Below are positions 1 through 10,286 of a stretch of DNA of 64,000 nucleotides, in pieces. The notes under the pieces were generated by a model. It saw nothing but the letters and a program-made list of their open reading frames with translations, searched no databases and was not told the origin of the DNA. Each line of letters starts with the position of its first letter. Within the stretch, counting starts at the first letter, position 1. Made by a program: the position numbers and the translations under genes. Source of the stretch: Tetraselmis striata (lineage: Eukaryota > Chlorophyta > Chlorodendrophyceae > Chlorodendrales > Chlorodendraceae); contig VCJN01003326.1 in NCBI GenBank assembly GCA_006384855.1, positions 1 to 64,000 of the forward strand, given 5' to 3'.

Positions 1-69
1 CACACGGAACCTCCAACTCAATGGCGTGAAACAGCTCATTACTCTCGAGACCGCAAACAAAATCAGTAG

Positions 70-265
70 AATATACCTTAGCATTTAATGTAGAATGGAT
101 TCTCGGATCAGAAAAGTGATTGTTTGTTTTGCAGCTATGGGTCGGATATTCCGTGTAGTATTCGTGGTGTAATGTATTTCCAGTTGTTTTCTCCCTTCGC
201 GCAGGGGGGGGGGGGGGGGCTGTCACAGACGATATTATGCCGCGAACCCACAGCGTAATTACAAT
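70..265 (+). repeat. Dispersed repeat family A, copy 1
   Basis: This AT-richer stretch matches 15885-16100 in the same block order: an AGAATAT start, a TTGTTTTGCAGC block followed by GGGTCGGA, a TATTCG(T/C)GGTGTA block, TTTTCTC(C/T)CTTCGCG, a G-run, and ACCGCGAACC-like sequence. The copies are clearly diverged and have no visible inverted ends. The class is unknown. Nothing else is recognised in 1-466. Confidence 0.6.
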
Positions 266-466
266 CTATGAGCCTAATTCAAGGATAAACTTAGAGAGAG
301 AGGGACCTTAAATGGAGCTGAAGGGTATTTTATAATATAAATAGGGTATCGTCGGTACCCCATGCCGGCTCTGTCCAGGCCGATGAACTCGGGCCATAAT
401 TTACGGGAGGTAGCCCGAATTCCTGCGCCGGAGCAAGTGTGGATAATCGCTAACACCATACCAACT

Positions 467-539
467 ACATCCCTTGTCCGCTCGGTAGAGCGGTCGTCTC
501 GTGTGCGAGAGGTACCGGGTTCGATTCCTGGCCGATGTA
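467..539 (+). tRNA. tRNA-Thr(CGT)-like sequence, probably the SINE head
   Basis: The 73-base stretch folds roughly as a tRNA. The acceptor arms ACATC and GATGT pair at five of seven positions. The D-arm is GCTC-GGTA-GAGC with an abnormally short loop. The anticodon stem TCGT/GCGA carries loop CTCGTGT with CGT at the anticodon. The T-arm is CCGGG-TTCGATT-CCTGG. The tiny D-loop, the two acceptor mismatches and the repeated copies elsewhere argue for a SINE promoter (A and B boxes) rather than a working tRNA gene. Confidence 0.35.
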
Positions 540-725
540 TTTCGGCAATATCGGCCCGGCGTGTCCCGGGTTTACTCGGTTGATGCATTAGCCCTTCGGG
601 GTTCGAATGAGGCAATGGTCTATGGGCTATGCCAGACCTACGACTGCAGTTGGCGCACGAGGTCAAGTGCTGGGGCGGCTTCGGCCGATGTCCCGGGGCG
701 AACTTTACTTTACTTTACCATACCA
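467..725 (+). repeat. tRNA-derived SINE, copy 1
   Basis: A tRNA-like head (467-539) is followed by a body containing GATGCATTAGCCCTTCGGGG and ending in a short TTTAC simple repeat. The body recurs at 50583-50750 with about 85-90% identity by eye, there behind a degenerate head. A further head copy lies at 29400-29476 on the minus strand. Head, conserved body and simple-repeat tail are the known layout of SINEs. The family assignment is inferred. Confidence 0.6.
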
Positions 726-884
726 ACTCGGGTCCCGGCGCACCGACAAGCACACAGAATGCCAGCCTCAAATAAAGGTGTTTGCATGCATTTATTTGCA
801 TTCGCTGCACGGGCGACAGCGCGGCCGTACGCACACTGCGCCACTCCCCCCCCCCCCCCCCCCCCCCCCCCCGGCTGTTGAGGT

Positions 885-1016
885 CAGGTTCAGACGCAGA
901 CGATCAAATGCAGACGAAACTATGGTGGAAATGTAGCGAATTTTCTCAATGGTCGCACGCAAGCTCACTCTGAGGCTTGAAAAAAGGGTCCTTATCGGTG
1001 AGTCGGCACCTGTAGT
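885..1016 (+). mobile_element. MITE family B, 3' part of a copy
   Basis: Shares the order GACGAAACTAT, CGCA(T/C)GCAAGC, GAGGCTT, GGGTCCTTAT, then a CGGCACCTGTA end with 10735-10894 and 18860-18965. The complete copy at 2816-3128 shows the family's inverted ends. The 5' end is not recognisable here. Confidence 0.5.
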
Positions 1017-1109
1017 TCTGCCGTAGTTCAGTCTACACCTGACGGCACCCGAACACAGGCGGCACATGCACCTGGCTGTACCCAACGCCCGCCTCTGGCA
1101 CCCGTCAAG

Positions 1110-1382
1110 CTATACATTATAGCCGGGGGTCTCATGCAGAGAGGCGGGAGTTACCTTGGGCGACAGCATCATCGGCGACGGGCCCCCGCCCATCCGGCCG
1201 GACATCCCGCCCGACAGCGGCGAGGGCGGCACGCTGCTTCCCAGGGAGCTCGCTAGAGGGGAGAAGGTCAGCACCTCCGCGGTGTCGTGCGGCACTGCGG
1301 CCTCCTCGGAGGACGCCGACACGTCCAGCGCCAGGGGGTTGCTCATCGCGAAGAACCCGGCGGGCCCGTCTGGCCGCGGTTT
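1110..1382 (-). CDS. Orphan Ser/Pro-rich coding exon, hypothetical
   Basis: After a CAG acceptor (at 1383-1385 on the minus strand) an open frame begins KPRPDGPAGFFAMSNP and stays coding-like (Ser, Pro, Gly and Met rich) to either a GTAACT donor at 1154 or a stop at 1110-1112. Phase is 0 at the start. It lies downstream of the PLAC8 gene on the same strand, but the last PLAC8 exon ends in a stop and offers no clear phase-0 donor, so this is more likely an exon of another gene whose other exons I cannot find. No domain is recognised. The stretch 1390-2215 upstream holds a long G-run and three short palindromes but no gene. Confidence 0.35.
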   Translation of the reverse strand, partial: KPRPDGPAGFFAMSNPLALDVSASSEEAAVPHDTAEVLTFSPLASSLGSSVPPSPLSGGMSGRMGGGPSPMMLSPKVTPASLHETPGYNV

Positions 1383-1482
1383 CTGAGGCTTGGAGGAGGA
1401 GGGCCTGTTACGGGCACGCGGCGAGCTTCAGAGTACGACAGTGGTATCTCCACACCTCGACGCCGGATTTGATTGCACACTC

Positions 1483-1518
<36 letters not shown>

Positions 1519-1588
1519 CGTGAGGTTATCCGAAACAGTGCGATGCACGACGAGTTCACTCGGCTTACTGTCTACTGAAGCTGAACGC

Positions 1589-2191
1589 GGTCACATGTGA
1601 CCCCTCCCCCTCAAATTTTCCAACAGGTATTAAAGCGCCTAGAATACAACCACTGGTCTTGCAAATCATGGATGTGTATCACGCAAATCATGCAGAATTA
1701 CGTCATCGCTCCTGCGCATGGTAGACACCCCAAGTGGGCCCGGCTGCCCCGTATCGAGTAATGGACGACGACCGCTCCCACAATTAATTTCCCCGGTTTG
1801 TCCAACAGCTTGAGGTCACATGTGACCGGTGCTCATTTGCCACTTCGCAAGCCCCCTATTCCTGCGTTAAAGCATGGTGACCGTTGGCACCTTTACTGAG
1901 CAACATGTAAGGAACCGCCGTCTTCAATCCATCCCGATGTGGTGCCAAATAACGTCACAGACGTGCACAGAACGACGTCAGCAACGGCCGACCTCCAAGT
2001 GTGGTGGCACGCCCCACATTCCCGGCTTTGATCTACGCCGTGCTCAACTATTTTGCCCAATTGCCTAAGACACCATACACCACCAGAAGCCACTTCCCTT
2101 AGCCGATTTTCAAGCATGCACTCTAAATAAAAGCCCTAATGCGAGGAGTTCATATGCGACCTATTGCGCATGCAAACGGCCACATGTGACC
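1589..2191. repeat. Three copies of a CACATGTG palindrome
   Basis: GGTCACATGTGACC occurs at 1589-1602 and 1814-1827, and GGCCACATGTGACC at 2178-2191. The surrounding DNA holds no gene. The core is an E-box-like palindrome. Whether these are regulatory sites or ends of decayed transposons cannot be told. Confidence 0.4.
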
Positions 2192-2216
2192 TGTAGCTTC
2201 AATAGACAATATGCGT

Positions 2217-2280
2217 TACGGGCGCCGACGCACCAATAAGAACTCTTAGCATAACAAGCCTCAAATTATAATATTTTCGC
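2217..2280 (-). mobile_element. MITE family B, fragment
   Basis: Read on the minus strand this shows GAGGCTTGTTA, then TTCTTATTGGTGCGTCGGCGCCCGTA, the 3'-end pattern of the MITE family complete at 2816-3128. Only the end is recognisable. Confidence 0.4.
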
Positions 2281-2419
2281 ATCGCCAGTGTCCTTACTAC
2301 CGCGTCGGCGCCCGTACGCCCGGATGCTGACCTGGTGATAATCGGAAACCGGAAGCCTCTCTGACTACTCTGATCGTAACCTGATGGAAAGAAACGCCCC
2401 TGATACACCTCCCGCAGCG

Positions 2420-5400
2420 TCAACAGGGAATGAGGAGAGCAGGGTCTCGCCTGCCCTCCTTCTCCGCCAGCGCGTCTTCCAGCGTCTTCATGCCGCTGCC
2501 GCCTACGCTCGGCACCGCGCCGCTAATGGACGCGGGCGGCGTGGAGGGCTCCGCCTGCACGGCCGCCTCCTCCTCTGCCTGCAGCTCCTTCTTGCCCACC
2601 TTCTTCTGCAGCAGCCGCTCCTTCAGCGACAGCTTCTTCGGCTTCTCGGCGGCGGCTTCCCGGCGATCCGGCTGAGGGTCCGCTTGCATGGATGGCCCGT
2701 CGCCCGCCGCGGGCCGCTCCCGAGACCGAAACGGCCCACCCTTCCGAAAGCCCAACGCCGCCAGCTTGCTGCCGCTGCAATCCACGGATCAGCAGGTGAC
2801 CAGCCAGTCGATAAGTACGGGTGCCGGCGCTCCGATCAGAGCCCCTATCATGAGCCACAACTCTAGATGGCATGCAGCGTATGCGACTATTCCCTACAGC
2901 ACCGTTGTTGGCACGCATCCCACGGTGTCCCTAACCCCCCCACCCCCCTTCATAGGGTCTACGGGTGCCGCGACCTGGATGTACGACTGCTGCGAGTAAG
3001 GAGCTGCCCTGCCCGGGCAAAAAATGGTCAAGAGGTCCAACGTAGACGAAGCCATAGCGTTATGATATGTTGTTGCATGCAACCCCAGCCTGAAGCCACG
3101 GGCTCCCGCAGGTGCGCCGGCACCCGTATGGCTACGGACGCCGACACGCTTGTGAGGAAATTTGACGGAGCGGGGGCGAAAACGATCGATCAAAGGCAAT
3201 GGTCCCTAGGTTCCGACTTGAACGGCAGGTGGTGTGTCCCGATGCCGACACCATCAATTCATTGAGGACGTTCAGACGGCGCGAATAGCCGCAACTCTGG
3301 CGGATGGTCCTGTTGGGTGCACACGCGGCTCGGGTGTGGGGCTTTCACCCAGGGTTCACCGGCAACTGTACATCACCACTCCTTGCCATATACTGCTGCC
3401 CCCCCCCCCCCCCGCCCCGGTCAATATGGTGCGTACCGTTGCTGTGGCTGTTCGGTGTCAATGGGGCTCTCCTCTGCGGGCTCCTCCCTTGCCCGCGGCG
3501 GTGGCGGCGGCTCCTCTGGCGGCGGCGGCGGCGGCGGTGGCGACAGCGACTGAGGTTGCACAGAGCGGGAGCCGCTGACCGCCGACTGCCTCAAGGTCTT
3601 GGGCTGCTTCTCCGGGCTGCTGTCCATGTCGGACAAGATGCCGGCCCAGTAGTTCTGCTGCGGCGTGGCGGCGCCCGAGGCTTCCGAGGCGCTGGAGTGG
3701 GCTGGGCCGGAGGAGCTGGAGGGGCTGGATGAGCTGGAGGGGCTGGAGGACGGCGCGGCGCTGCGCTGCGCGGAGGACGCCTGCCGGCTGCGGCGTGACG
3801 CCTGGCGGCTCAGCGGCGCGCTGCGGCGCCCGCCGGGCGGCTGCGGCGCCGCGCCGTCGCCGTCGCCGGGGCTCAGGATGTCGTCCCAGAAGCTGGGCCC
3901 CGGGGACCTGGGCGGCGTCGTGCTGGGGCTGACCCCACCGCCCGCCCCCTCCCCCTGCCCCGTCCCCCCGACCACCCCCTCCCCGCCGGACGACGTCGAC
4001 ATCGCGGAGCTGCTGCTGGCCCGGGCAGCGGACTCCTCCGCACGGGACTGCTCAAGCTTGGGCCACGGCGCGCTCACCGCGCTTTCATTCAGCGCCAGCG
4101 AGATGCTCTCCATGCCCACCCCCGACCCCGACCCCGACCCTGACCTCCTCCTCCTCCCCCGCCCCCTCCGACGAGCCCGAAGACCCGGGCCCCCTGCGCG
4201 CCAGCTCCGTCTGCCCACCGCGCGCGCCCCCGCCCCCACGCTCCATGGACATGGACGACAGCGGCGAGTCGTCGTACACGGGCACGCTGAGCGGCAGGGC
4301 GTCGGGGGCACTTGTTGTGGAGCTCTCCCTGTGCAGATGCACCCATGTTTAGGTGACGCCATGGAGTCCTCTGCGCTGTGCCCTCCGCGCAGTGCCCTCC
4401 CCAATAACGCCCCCCTCTGGCCATGCAATGGCATGCAGATACGCAACGTGTCTGTGTGTCTGGTATAAGCGTGAGGTCGGGTGTTTTGGGGGGGGGGGGG
4501 GGGGGGCAGCCGGTATCTCACCAGCGCCTCTGCTCCTGGAGAAAGCCGATATGCTGATGCAGCGCGCAGCAGGGACAGCAGCAGGCGGGCCAGAACCACT
4601 GCGCGGCAGCCCCACACATGCACAGCCACCCGTCTGCGTCAGCGCAGTCGATGAACGACAGCTGACGCATGCCGCCAAGCATGCAGAGTGAGCAAACATT
4701 GGGCACGGGCACGACTGAGGCAAGGGAAGAAGGGGTTTGGGGGGGGCGGGGGGGGGGGGGGGGGGGGGGGGGTCACCTTCCGGCACGCATCGCCCCCCTC
4801 GATGTTGTACTTGCGCATGATCTGGCACCGCTGGAAGGCCGTCACGACGCCGAGACCCACGCATGGGACGCACACGCAGGGGACGCCCAGCGTGGCGCAT
4901 GCCACCGCCGCGCCGCGCGGGCCGCAGCCGAGGCACCCTGCGGCATCCTCCTGCTGCATCATGCTGATCACAGAGCCCAGCGTGAGCCAGGGGCAGCACA
5001 GCGCCTTGGGGAAGAAGCCTGGGAAGCAGCTCTGAGGCGCCACGCAGGAGCTTCGGGTACTCAGTAATTCCTGTTTCACCCCCCAGGGCCATCACACAGC
5101 GATGCCGGCTGCATGCTGCGTGGAGATTGTTGGACGCGCGCGGCCCGGGGGGGGGGGGGGGGGGGGGGGAGGGGGGGGGACTTCCCACCTGCGCACTCTC
5201 CGTGCCATCGCCGCCTGCCTGTTGCCTCCCTCGGCAGCTAAACAGCCCCGCTGCGTGGATGGGTCCGCGAGGAGCCAGCCATTAGGAAACGCACCCACAC
5301 TAATGAGGGGCAGGTGATTGTCAGCCGGGAAACGGCAGTGGCTGCCTCGCTGGAAACCCGTCGAAATATGCCGCGCCTCACCTCCCCAGACATACACCTC

Positions 5401-5763
5401 CGCCTCCTGCTTCAGTCCCGCCGGAGGGGGCGCCCGCCCGCCGCGCGCCAGCACGGTGGTTACCGGCGACGCCGGTGGGCCCACATTCGCCTCGCCCGCG
5501 CCCCGCTCCGCCGCGCCACCCCGCCCGCCCCAGAAGCGCCGCCCCGGGCTGGCCGGAGTCGCTCGGCGGTGCGTCGTCGAGGTCGTCACCGGCGTCGCCA
5601 CCACGCCCTCGTCGTCGCTGCCGCTGGCGCTCTCGCTGCCACTCTCGCTGCCCTCGGTGCCGCCGCTGGCCGAAGTGGAGCCCACGTCCTCGTCCATGAA
5701 CTCGATGTCGTCCAGCTCCACCTCCTGCGCAGGCGGCCGACGCTGCCGGCTGGACACCCTCAT
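2420..5763 (-). CDS. PLAC8-domain protein with long disordered tail
   Basis: Six exons on the minus strand with matching phases: 5763-5382, 5018-4777, 4661-4522, 4328 to about 4110, about 4110 to 3437, and 2774-2420 (stop). The PLAC8 domain spans about residues 122-255. It begins near VYVWGGFFPKALCCPW, carries CCVPC-like cysteine pairs and RKYNIEGG, and ends with CCCPCCALHQHIGFLQEQ. PLAC8/FW2.2-like proteins are small membrane-associated Cys-rich proteins linked to organ size and metal transport in plants. Here the domain is followed by a Ser/Pro/Gly tail with two similar motifs, FWDDILSPGD and YWAGILSDMD, and a Lys-rich stretch KPKKLSLKERLLQKK. A frame change within a GTCGGG repeat near 4110-4150 is unexplained: either a tiny intron or a sequence error. 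Four of its five introns contain long C-runs. The start is the first ATG of an acidic N-terminus (ELDDIEFMDED). Confidence 0.7.
2816..3128. mobile_element. MITE family B, complete copy
   Basis: A 313-bp element with perfect 15-bp inverted ends TACGGGTGCCGGCGC / GCGCCGGCACCCGTA. It lies inside the last intron of the PLAC8 gene. If the outer TA is the target duplication the insertion type resembles Tc1/mariner-like MITEs, but this is inferred. Subterminal motifs (GCATGCAA, GAGGCTT-like) recur in copies at 885, 2217, 10735, 18489, 22206 and 23068. No coding capacity. Confidence 0.75.
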
Positions 5764-6495
5764 CCTCGGTCGCCGCTGCCGGGGGAGAGGAGCACGGGCG
5801 TCGGGCGCTGACTGCCGTGGTGGACTGACGGGGCGCCGCGCGGGGGTCTCGCGCCTGCGTGACGACTGCGCCTGCTGTCCTCGCGCGACTTGACGGTGAC
5901 ATCCGGTAGCGACTATACTTGCGCGCCGTTGGTCCTCCTGCTCACGACATCGTCGTGCTCGTTGACCGCGCTCGCGCGGCGCGTAGCAGTGGCAAGAGTG
6001 GTTCCGGAGCCTTGTCGGACGCGACGCGTAGGGTTTGCAGGTGACCCGTCAACAAAATTCAGGGTCACATGGGTTTCTGATTTTTTCTGGGTTTCCTATG
6101 TCAGGCATATCAGTACGTGATGCACACGGAATCGTTTCGGTATTTGATATCGATGCCCTATATAGGGATTATACCTTGCGGCGCGACAGAAGTGCGACGC
6201 GCGCGACTTCCAGCTTGATGCTGTAGATAGCTACTGACCGCCTGCTTGCGCTGGCCACTTGGCCAGTAAGGATTAAGGCTGAGGGATCCTTGCAACCCTG
6301 CTTGTATCTAAAAATTATTATCCTTACTATATCTGCAAATAGCAGCGACCAAAAAAGTTGCTACCCGGTACACCAGACGATTGCGGGCAGCGAGCGGGCG
6401 CAAGCCAAGCCAAGGGCAGCCCCAGCGAAGTGCCACCCATACTCATAGTCCAGCGCACCCCCGGCTTCGCTGCGAGCACCCGGGATTTAGCCACC

Positions 6496-7196
6496 ATGAT
6501 GCGGCACGTGGCCAAGCACGCGTCCTATAGTGACAAAGGCAATAGGTGCGCGTGCTGCGCGCCGCGATCGCCCACCGGCGCGCCCCTTCAGTATCGGACG
6601 GGCCTGACTAAACTCACCTCCGGCGGCTGGCGCGCCCATCTCGCATCTGCAGGTATGGCAGTCTGAATCAGGACGCGGTGTTTGTGGAGAAGGTGGAGGG
6701 GGCGGGCGGGGCCGGCGAGCATCCGGCGTACGTGGCGGCGGTGCTGGACGGGCACGGCATGCTGGGCGAGGAGAGCGCCGACATCGCGGGAAAGGCCGTC
6801 GTGCGCTACCTGGTGCGAATGCTGCAGAAGCGGACGGGGGGCGCGGGCCCGCTGCCGCGGGAGGAGGGCGCCGCGCTGATGGGTAAGGCCTTCGAGCGCG
6901 CGCACACCGCCAGTCTGCAGGTGTACGAGAGCCCTCCGAAGACGTACGACTACCCCAAGGCGAGCCCCCCCCCCCACCCCCCCCCCTCCCGGGCTGCGCT
7001 ACTCGTGCGTGGTTTTACCATCCCGCCAGGCTTATCACTTAGGTAGCAATCATTCTGCAAGCTGCAGCTGCTTGGTCGCTCGCGCCTCGGCCTGTCGCTC
7101 CTCGTGTACCAGCACTGACACGGCAGCCATAGTGTGACACTGAACCAGTGGCCCGGCGCTTGGTTGGCCCCGCCGGATCCTGTGAACCTGCCTCAT

Positions 7197-7231
<35 letters not shown>

Positions 7232-8138
7232 ACGCGACGCACTCACTGCTGGTACCGTAAGGCACGTGCAGGGAGCAAAGCAGTGCAAGTCGTACACGCT
7301 CGTAAAGGTAGAGGGCGAGTACTGCTACACACACGGCAGACATGTGAGCCACCTGCCCGTTTCCCCTCTCCACTTTCCCTCTGCCTGCTGCTGCGGTGGG
7401 GGCCCAGGCGAGGGGGGGGGGCGGCCCTGAGCTGTGGCGGGGCGTGGGCGGCGTGCAGGAGGAGCGGCTGGTGGAGTGCGGCACCACCTGCACGGCGGCC
7501 GTCATCCAGGGCGCGCACGTGCTGCTGGCTCACGTGGGCGACAGCACCGCGGTGCTGGGCTACGCGGACGACGAAGCACAGGACTACGAGGGGGAGGCGG
7601 CCACGGCGGACCACAGCTGCCGGAACGAGGCGGAGGCGGAGCGCTTGGCGATGGTGCCGGGCGCCGTCATCAGCGACGACGACCCGCCCTACCTGCGCGT
7701 GGGGGAGGGGGACTGGGCGGTGCGCAGCTCGGCCCCCCCAGTGCTCCCCACGGTGCGCGGCCTTCACTCCCCCAGGGAGCACTGCCCTCATGCCCTGTGC
7801 GGCGGCGCTGGTGTGGGGTGGCGCAGGGGTACGAGATCGGGATGACGCGCGCGCTGGGGCACCGCATGCTGCCCAAGTACGGGCTGCTGAGCGAGCCGGA
7901 GGTGACGCACCTGGAGCTGGAGCCGCGGCACTGCTGCCTCATCATCGCCAGCGACGGGGTGTGGCCGTACGTGCCGCCCGGCGAGGCGGTGCGGCTGGTG
8001 ATGGGGGAGGTGGACAACGGGGCGTCCGCGGCCGCCGCCGCCAAGGCGCTGGTGAAGCACGCGGTGGAGATGGCGATTGACAGCGAGGACTGCAACGCGG
8101 ACAACACCACTGCCGCCGTCTTCATCTTCGACTTCTGA
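6496..8138 (+). CDS. PP2C-family protein phosphatase
   Basis: Five exons: 6496-6545, 6653-6959, 7272-7343, 7459-7719, 7827-8138, giving about 333 residues. PP2C enzymes are Mg/Mn-dependent Ser/Thr phosphatases. The family landmarks appear in order: SDKGNRYGSLNQDA; VLDGHGMLGEESAD with the metal-binding Asp-Gly; LVECGTTCTAAVI; LLAHVGDSTAVLGY; ADHSCRNEAEAERL; IGMTRALGH (His where Asp is usual); IIASDGVW with a metal-binding Asp; and DNTTAAVFIFDF at the end. The start follows GCCACC, a good initiation context. Intron 2 would use a GC donor (AAG|GCGAGC), and the exon-4 donor could instead be at 7753. Introns 2 and 3 and the 3' region carry poly(C). The substrate is unknown. It is transcribed divergently from the PLAC8 gene, with about 730 bp between the starts. 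Confidence 0.85.
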
Positions 8139-9178
8139 CCTGCGGGCCCCCCCCCCCCCCCCTTAACTCTGCAGCAGCGTGCATGATGGTCCCGCACATG
8201 GGCCCGCCGCTGTCGGCGCCAGGCCCCCTCCATGGCCCCTCACGTTGCACCCCGCAGAGCGGGCACTGCATTCTTCCCCCGCCGCGCGGCTTCTCTCACA
8301 CCATGCATAGGATGACTGCGAGCACACAATATGTGTCCTGTCATAAACAAGCGTCCCTGAATGCGCACACAGCGATGTTTCCATGAATGCGCGCCACGAA
8401 TTCATTTGTTGAAGATTTTCAACCATCTTGACATCTTGTTCCGCGTCGGCAGCTTGCCGCCCGCACATGCTGCAGCTGCTTCGTCAACCTACCTGTGCCG
8501 GAGGTTGGGGGGGGGGGGGGGGGGGGGGGGCCTATTACTATTACCATTATTATTTTTTAGGGTTTTAGTACTATTTTTACTTTTATGTAGTACATATACA
8601 GTACTGAGTAGGGGCCATGCTAATCTTCACTCGGGTGCCGGGGGGGTCACTTCACGCGGACTGTTTGTCCGTGCCTTTTGACATGATATCGCCTTCTGCT
8701 GCTAGCTCATGTAATAATGTTTTGACATGTTGTGTGGGGCGGGTGGATGTGTGGACAGGCTGGATGTGTGGGGAGACATGACATACTGAGTGTACTTACT
8801 TGCTACATGATATTACAGGAGCATACAGGAGTGATTCCGGGTCTGTATTCTCCGGGTTGCAGAGGTGCCGGTTATACTGTTATTACTGCCTGCTATTACG
8901 GTACCATCGACCTCACCAGTACTGCCACGTGTTCTACTCGGTACTCGCGTTATTGACGACCCGCGATGAGATTGCATAAGATTGCATAAGATTATACAGC
9001 ATAAGATTATTTCCGGATAGATATCCGGATTCATTACGAGGGGTTTTCTGTATCCATTACGGGCGGTTTGTTTTTATTTTCGTCGGGGGGATTCCCAGGA
9101 CGCAGATACCGGTTACTTGGTTATTTTCGGGCATTCCGGATCTATCACGGATTCATGACGGATTCGTTACGAGGAGGT
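8139..9178. other. Intergenic region without a recognisable gene
   Basis: Contains C- and G-runs, an 18-base exact match to the U6 core (GGGGCCATGCTAATCTTC on the plus strand, 8612-8629) and short direct repeats of GATTGCATAA near 8970-9000. No TGTAA poly(A) signal is seen close to the PP2C stop. Nothing else is recognised. Confidence 0.6.
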
Positions 9179-9179
9179 A

Positions 9180-9226
9180 TATTGGACCATTTCTCGATTT
9201 GTGCGTGTCATCCTTGCGCAGGGGCC

Positions 9227-9258
<32 letters not shown>

Positions 9259-9278
9259 TCAGGTGTTCTCGAGAGAAC
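9180..9278 (-). ncRNA. U6: U6 spliceosomal snRNA
   Basis: Read on the minus strand, the RNA starts GTTCTCTCGAGAAC (the 5' stem-loop), then ACACCTGATAAAATTGGAACG, the ACAGAGA box, AAGATTAGCATGGCCCCTGC, and CACGCACAAATCGAGAAATGG. These are hallmarks of U6, the catalytic snRNA of the spliceosome, and the core matches plant U6. A TATAAT box sits at 9306-9301, i.e. -28 to -23, as in Pol III-type U6 promoters. There is no T-run after the 3' end (CCAATATACCTCC follows), which is odd for a Pol III gene, so a pseudogene or unusual termination is possible. Confidence 0.9.
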
Positions 9279-9300
9279 GATTCATGTGGTCGTTGCAGCG

Positions 9301-9306
9301 ATTATA
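9301..9306 (-). promoter_or_regulatory. TATA box of the U6 gene
   Basis: TATAAT on the minus strand, 23-28 bases upstream of the U6 5' end, the usual position for the TATA element of Pol III-transcribed U6 genes. No plant-type upstream sequence element was recognised. Confidence 0.5.
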
Positions 9307-9467
9307 GATGCGTTTGTAGTTGCATTGTTTGCGATTGCGGTTTAGTATGTTATGAGCATTATCTATCGTAAGATTTTATCAAACCCGTCATCGTCGCCGT
9401 CGGATCTGCGAGTGGATGCCCCGCCCTGGCGGCTCGCTCGATCGCTCGCGCTCGCTCAGCCCGCGAT

Positions 9468-10234
9468 ATGGATGGCGCGGGCGAAGGGGGCGGACCCCAC
9501 TCCAGCCGCTCTGATGAGGGAGGTATGTTTGCTGCTCGTCCGCCAGCGCAGCGGGCCGGGGCTACAGGGTGGGAGGGGTGCTTAGATCGCCGGGGGGGGG
9601 GGGGGGGGGGGGGGGGTGATGGTCTGGCAGCGCATTGCCTTGTATGTGGAGCCACGCTGCGCAGCTCACACCGTTGCATGGACGTTGCACCCACCAGCAC
9701 TTTGCCCTTAGTGGGTCACAACTCACAGCACAACCCATGGCGGGCATGGCGGCATGGCGGGTCACCTCCTGCATGTGGCAAAGCTAGGTGTGTGTTTGTT
9801 GGGGGGCGGGGGGAGGGGCTGCTGGAGCTTCGTGCATCCGCTGCTCCGGAGAGGCGCTACCAAACACACTCAACCACAAATACCGCACGAGCGAGGGGGT
9901 TGCTTCAACAGCCCACAAGGCCATAACATTCCAGGGCGATAGGGGGGTACCTGCCCCCGGGAAGCCCTTCGCATGAAATGCGGGCAGGGTGTGTGCACCG
10001 GGAGGCAGAGCCGCAGCGATCGTGAAATTAAACTCTGGTTTCACGGCGCCCCGGCTATCAGCACCGGCATCGCCAGCACTGTCGACAATGGAGCTGGAGC
10101 GGTCGGACGGTCATGCGCGATTGGGCAGTGCTGGAAATGTTGAGGATGGCGAGCGGGCTGGGGCCGGGATTGAACCGACAACCCCGCAAGCTGGAAGGGC
10201 AGCCCAGGAGGTCAGTGACGACGACTGCCCTTGA
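9468..10234 (+). CDS. Small acidic hypothetical protein
   Basis: Two exons, 9468-9522 and 10077-10234, join in phase (GGAG|GTATGT donor, CGCCAG acceptor) to give about 70 residues, starting MDGAGEGGGPHSSRSDEG and ending QEVSDDDCP. No domain is recognised. The intron holds a G-run (so not the C-on-coding-strand pattern). The gene starts about 190 bp from the divergent U6 gene and ends 50 bp from the end of the convergent gene on the other strand. The only support is the phase match and the composition. Confidence 0.35.
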
Positions 10235-10286
10235 CCTTCCACACCCTGCATGACGAGAGCGAAGGCCCGCGGAGCGGGAGGGGGCG

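Noticed and set aside
3421-4629. 402-codon minus-strand open frame as a single exon
   Set aside because: Its first half is the wrong frame for the PLAC8 gene; exon 4 begins at 4328 in another frame, and only the part below about 4110 is coding.
4690-5060. Plus-strand poly-Gly open frames over G-runs
   Set aside because: They are antisense to PLAC8 exons and arise from homopolymers.
10160-10230. Reverse-strand B-box-like GGTTCAATCCC with a T-arm-like stem
   Set aside because: No fitting D-arm or acceptor pair; the sequence is part of a phase-consistent coding exon, so a tRNA gene is unlikely.
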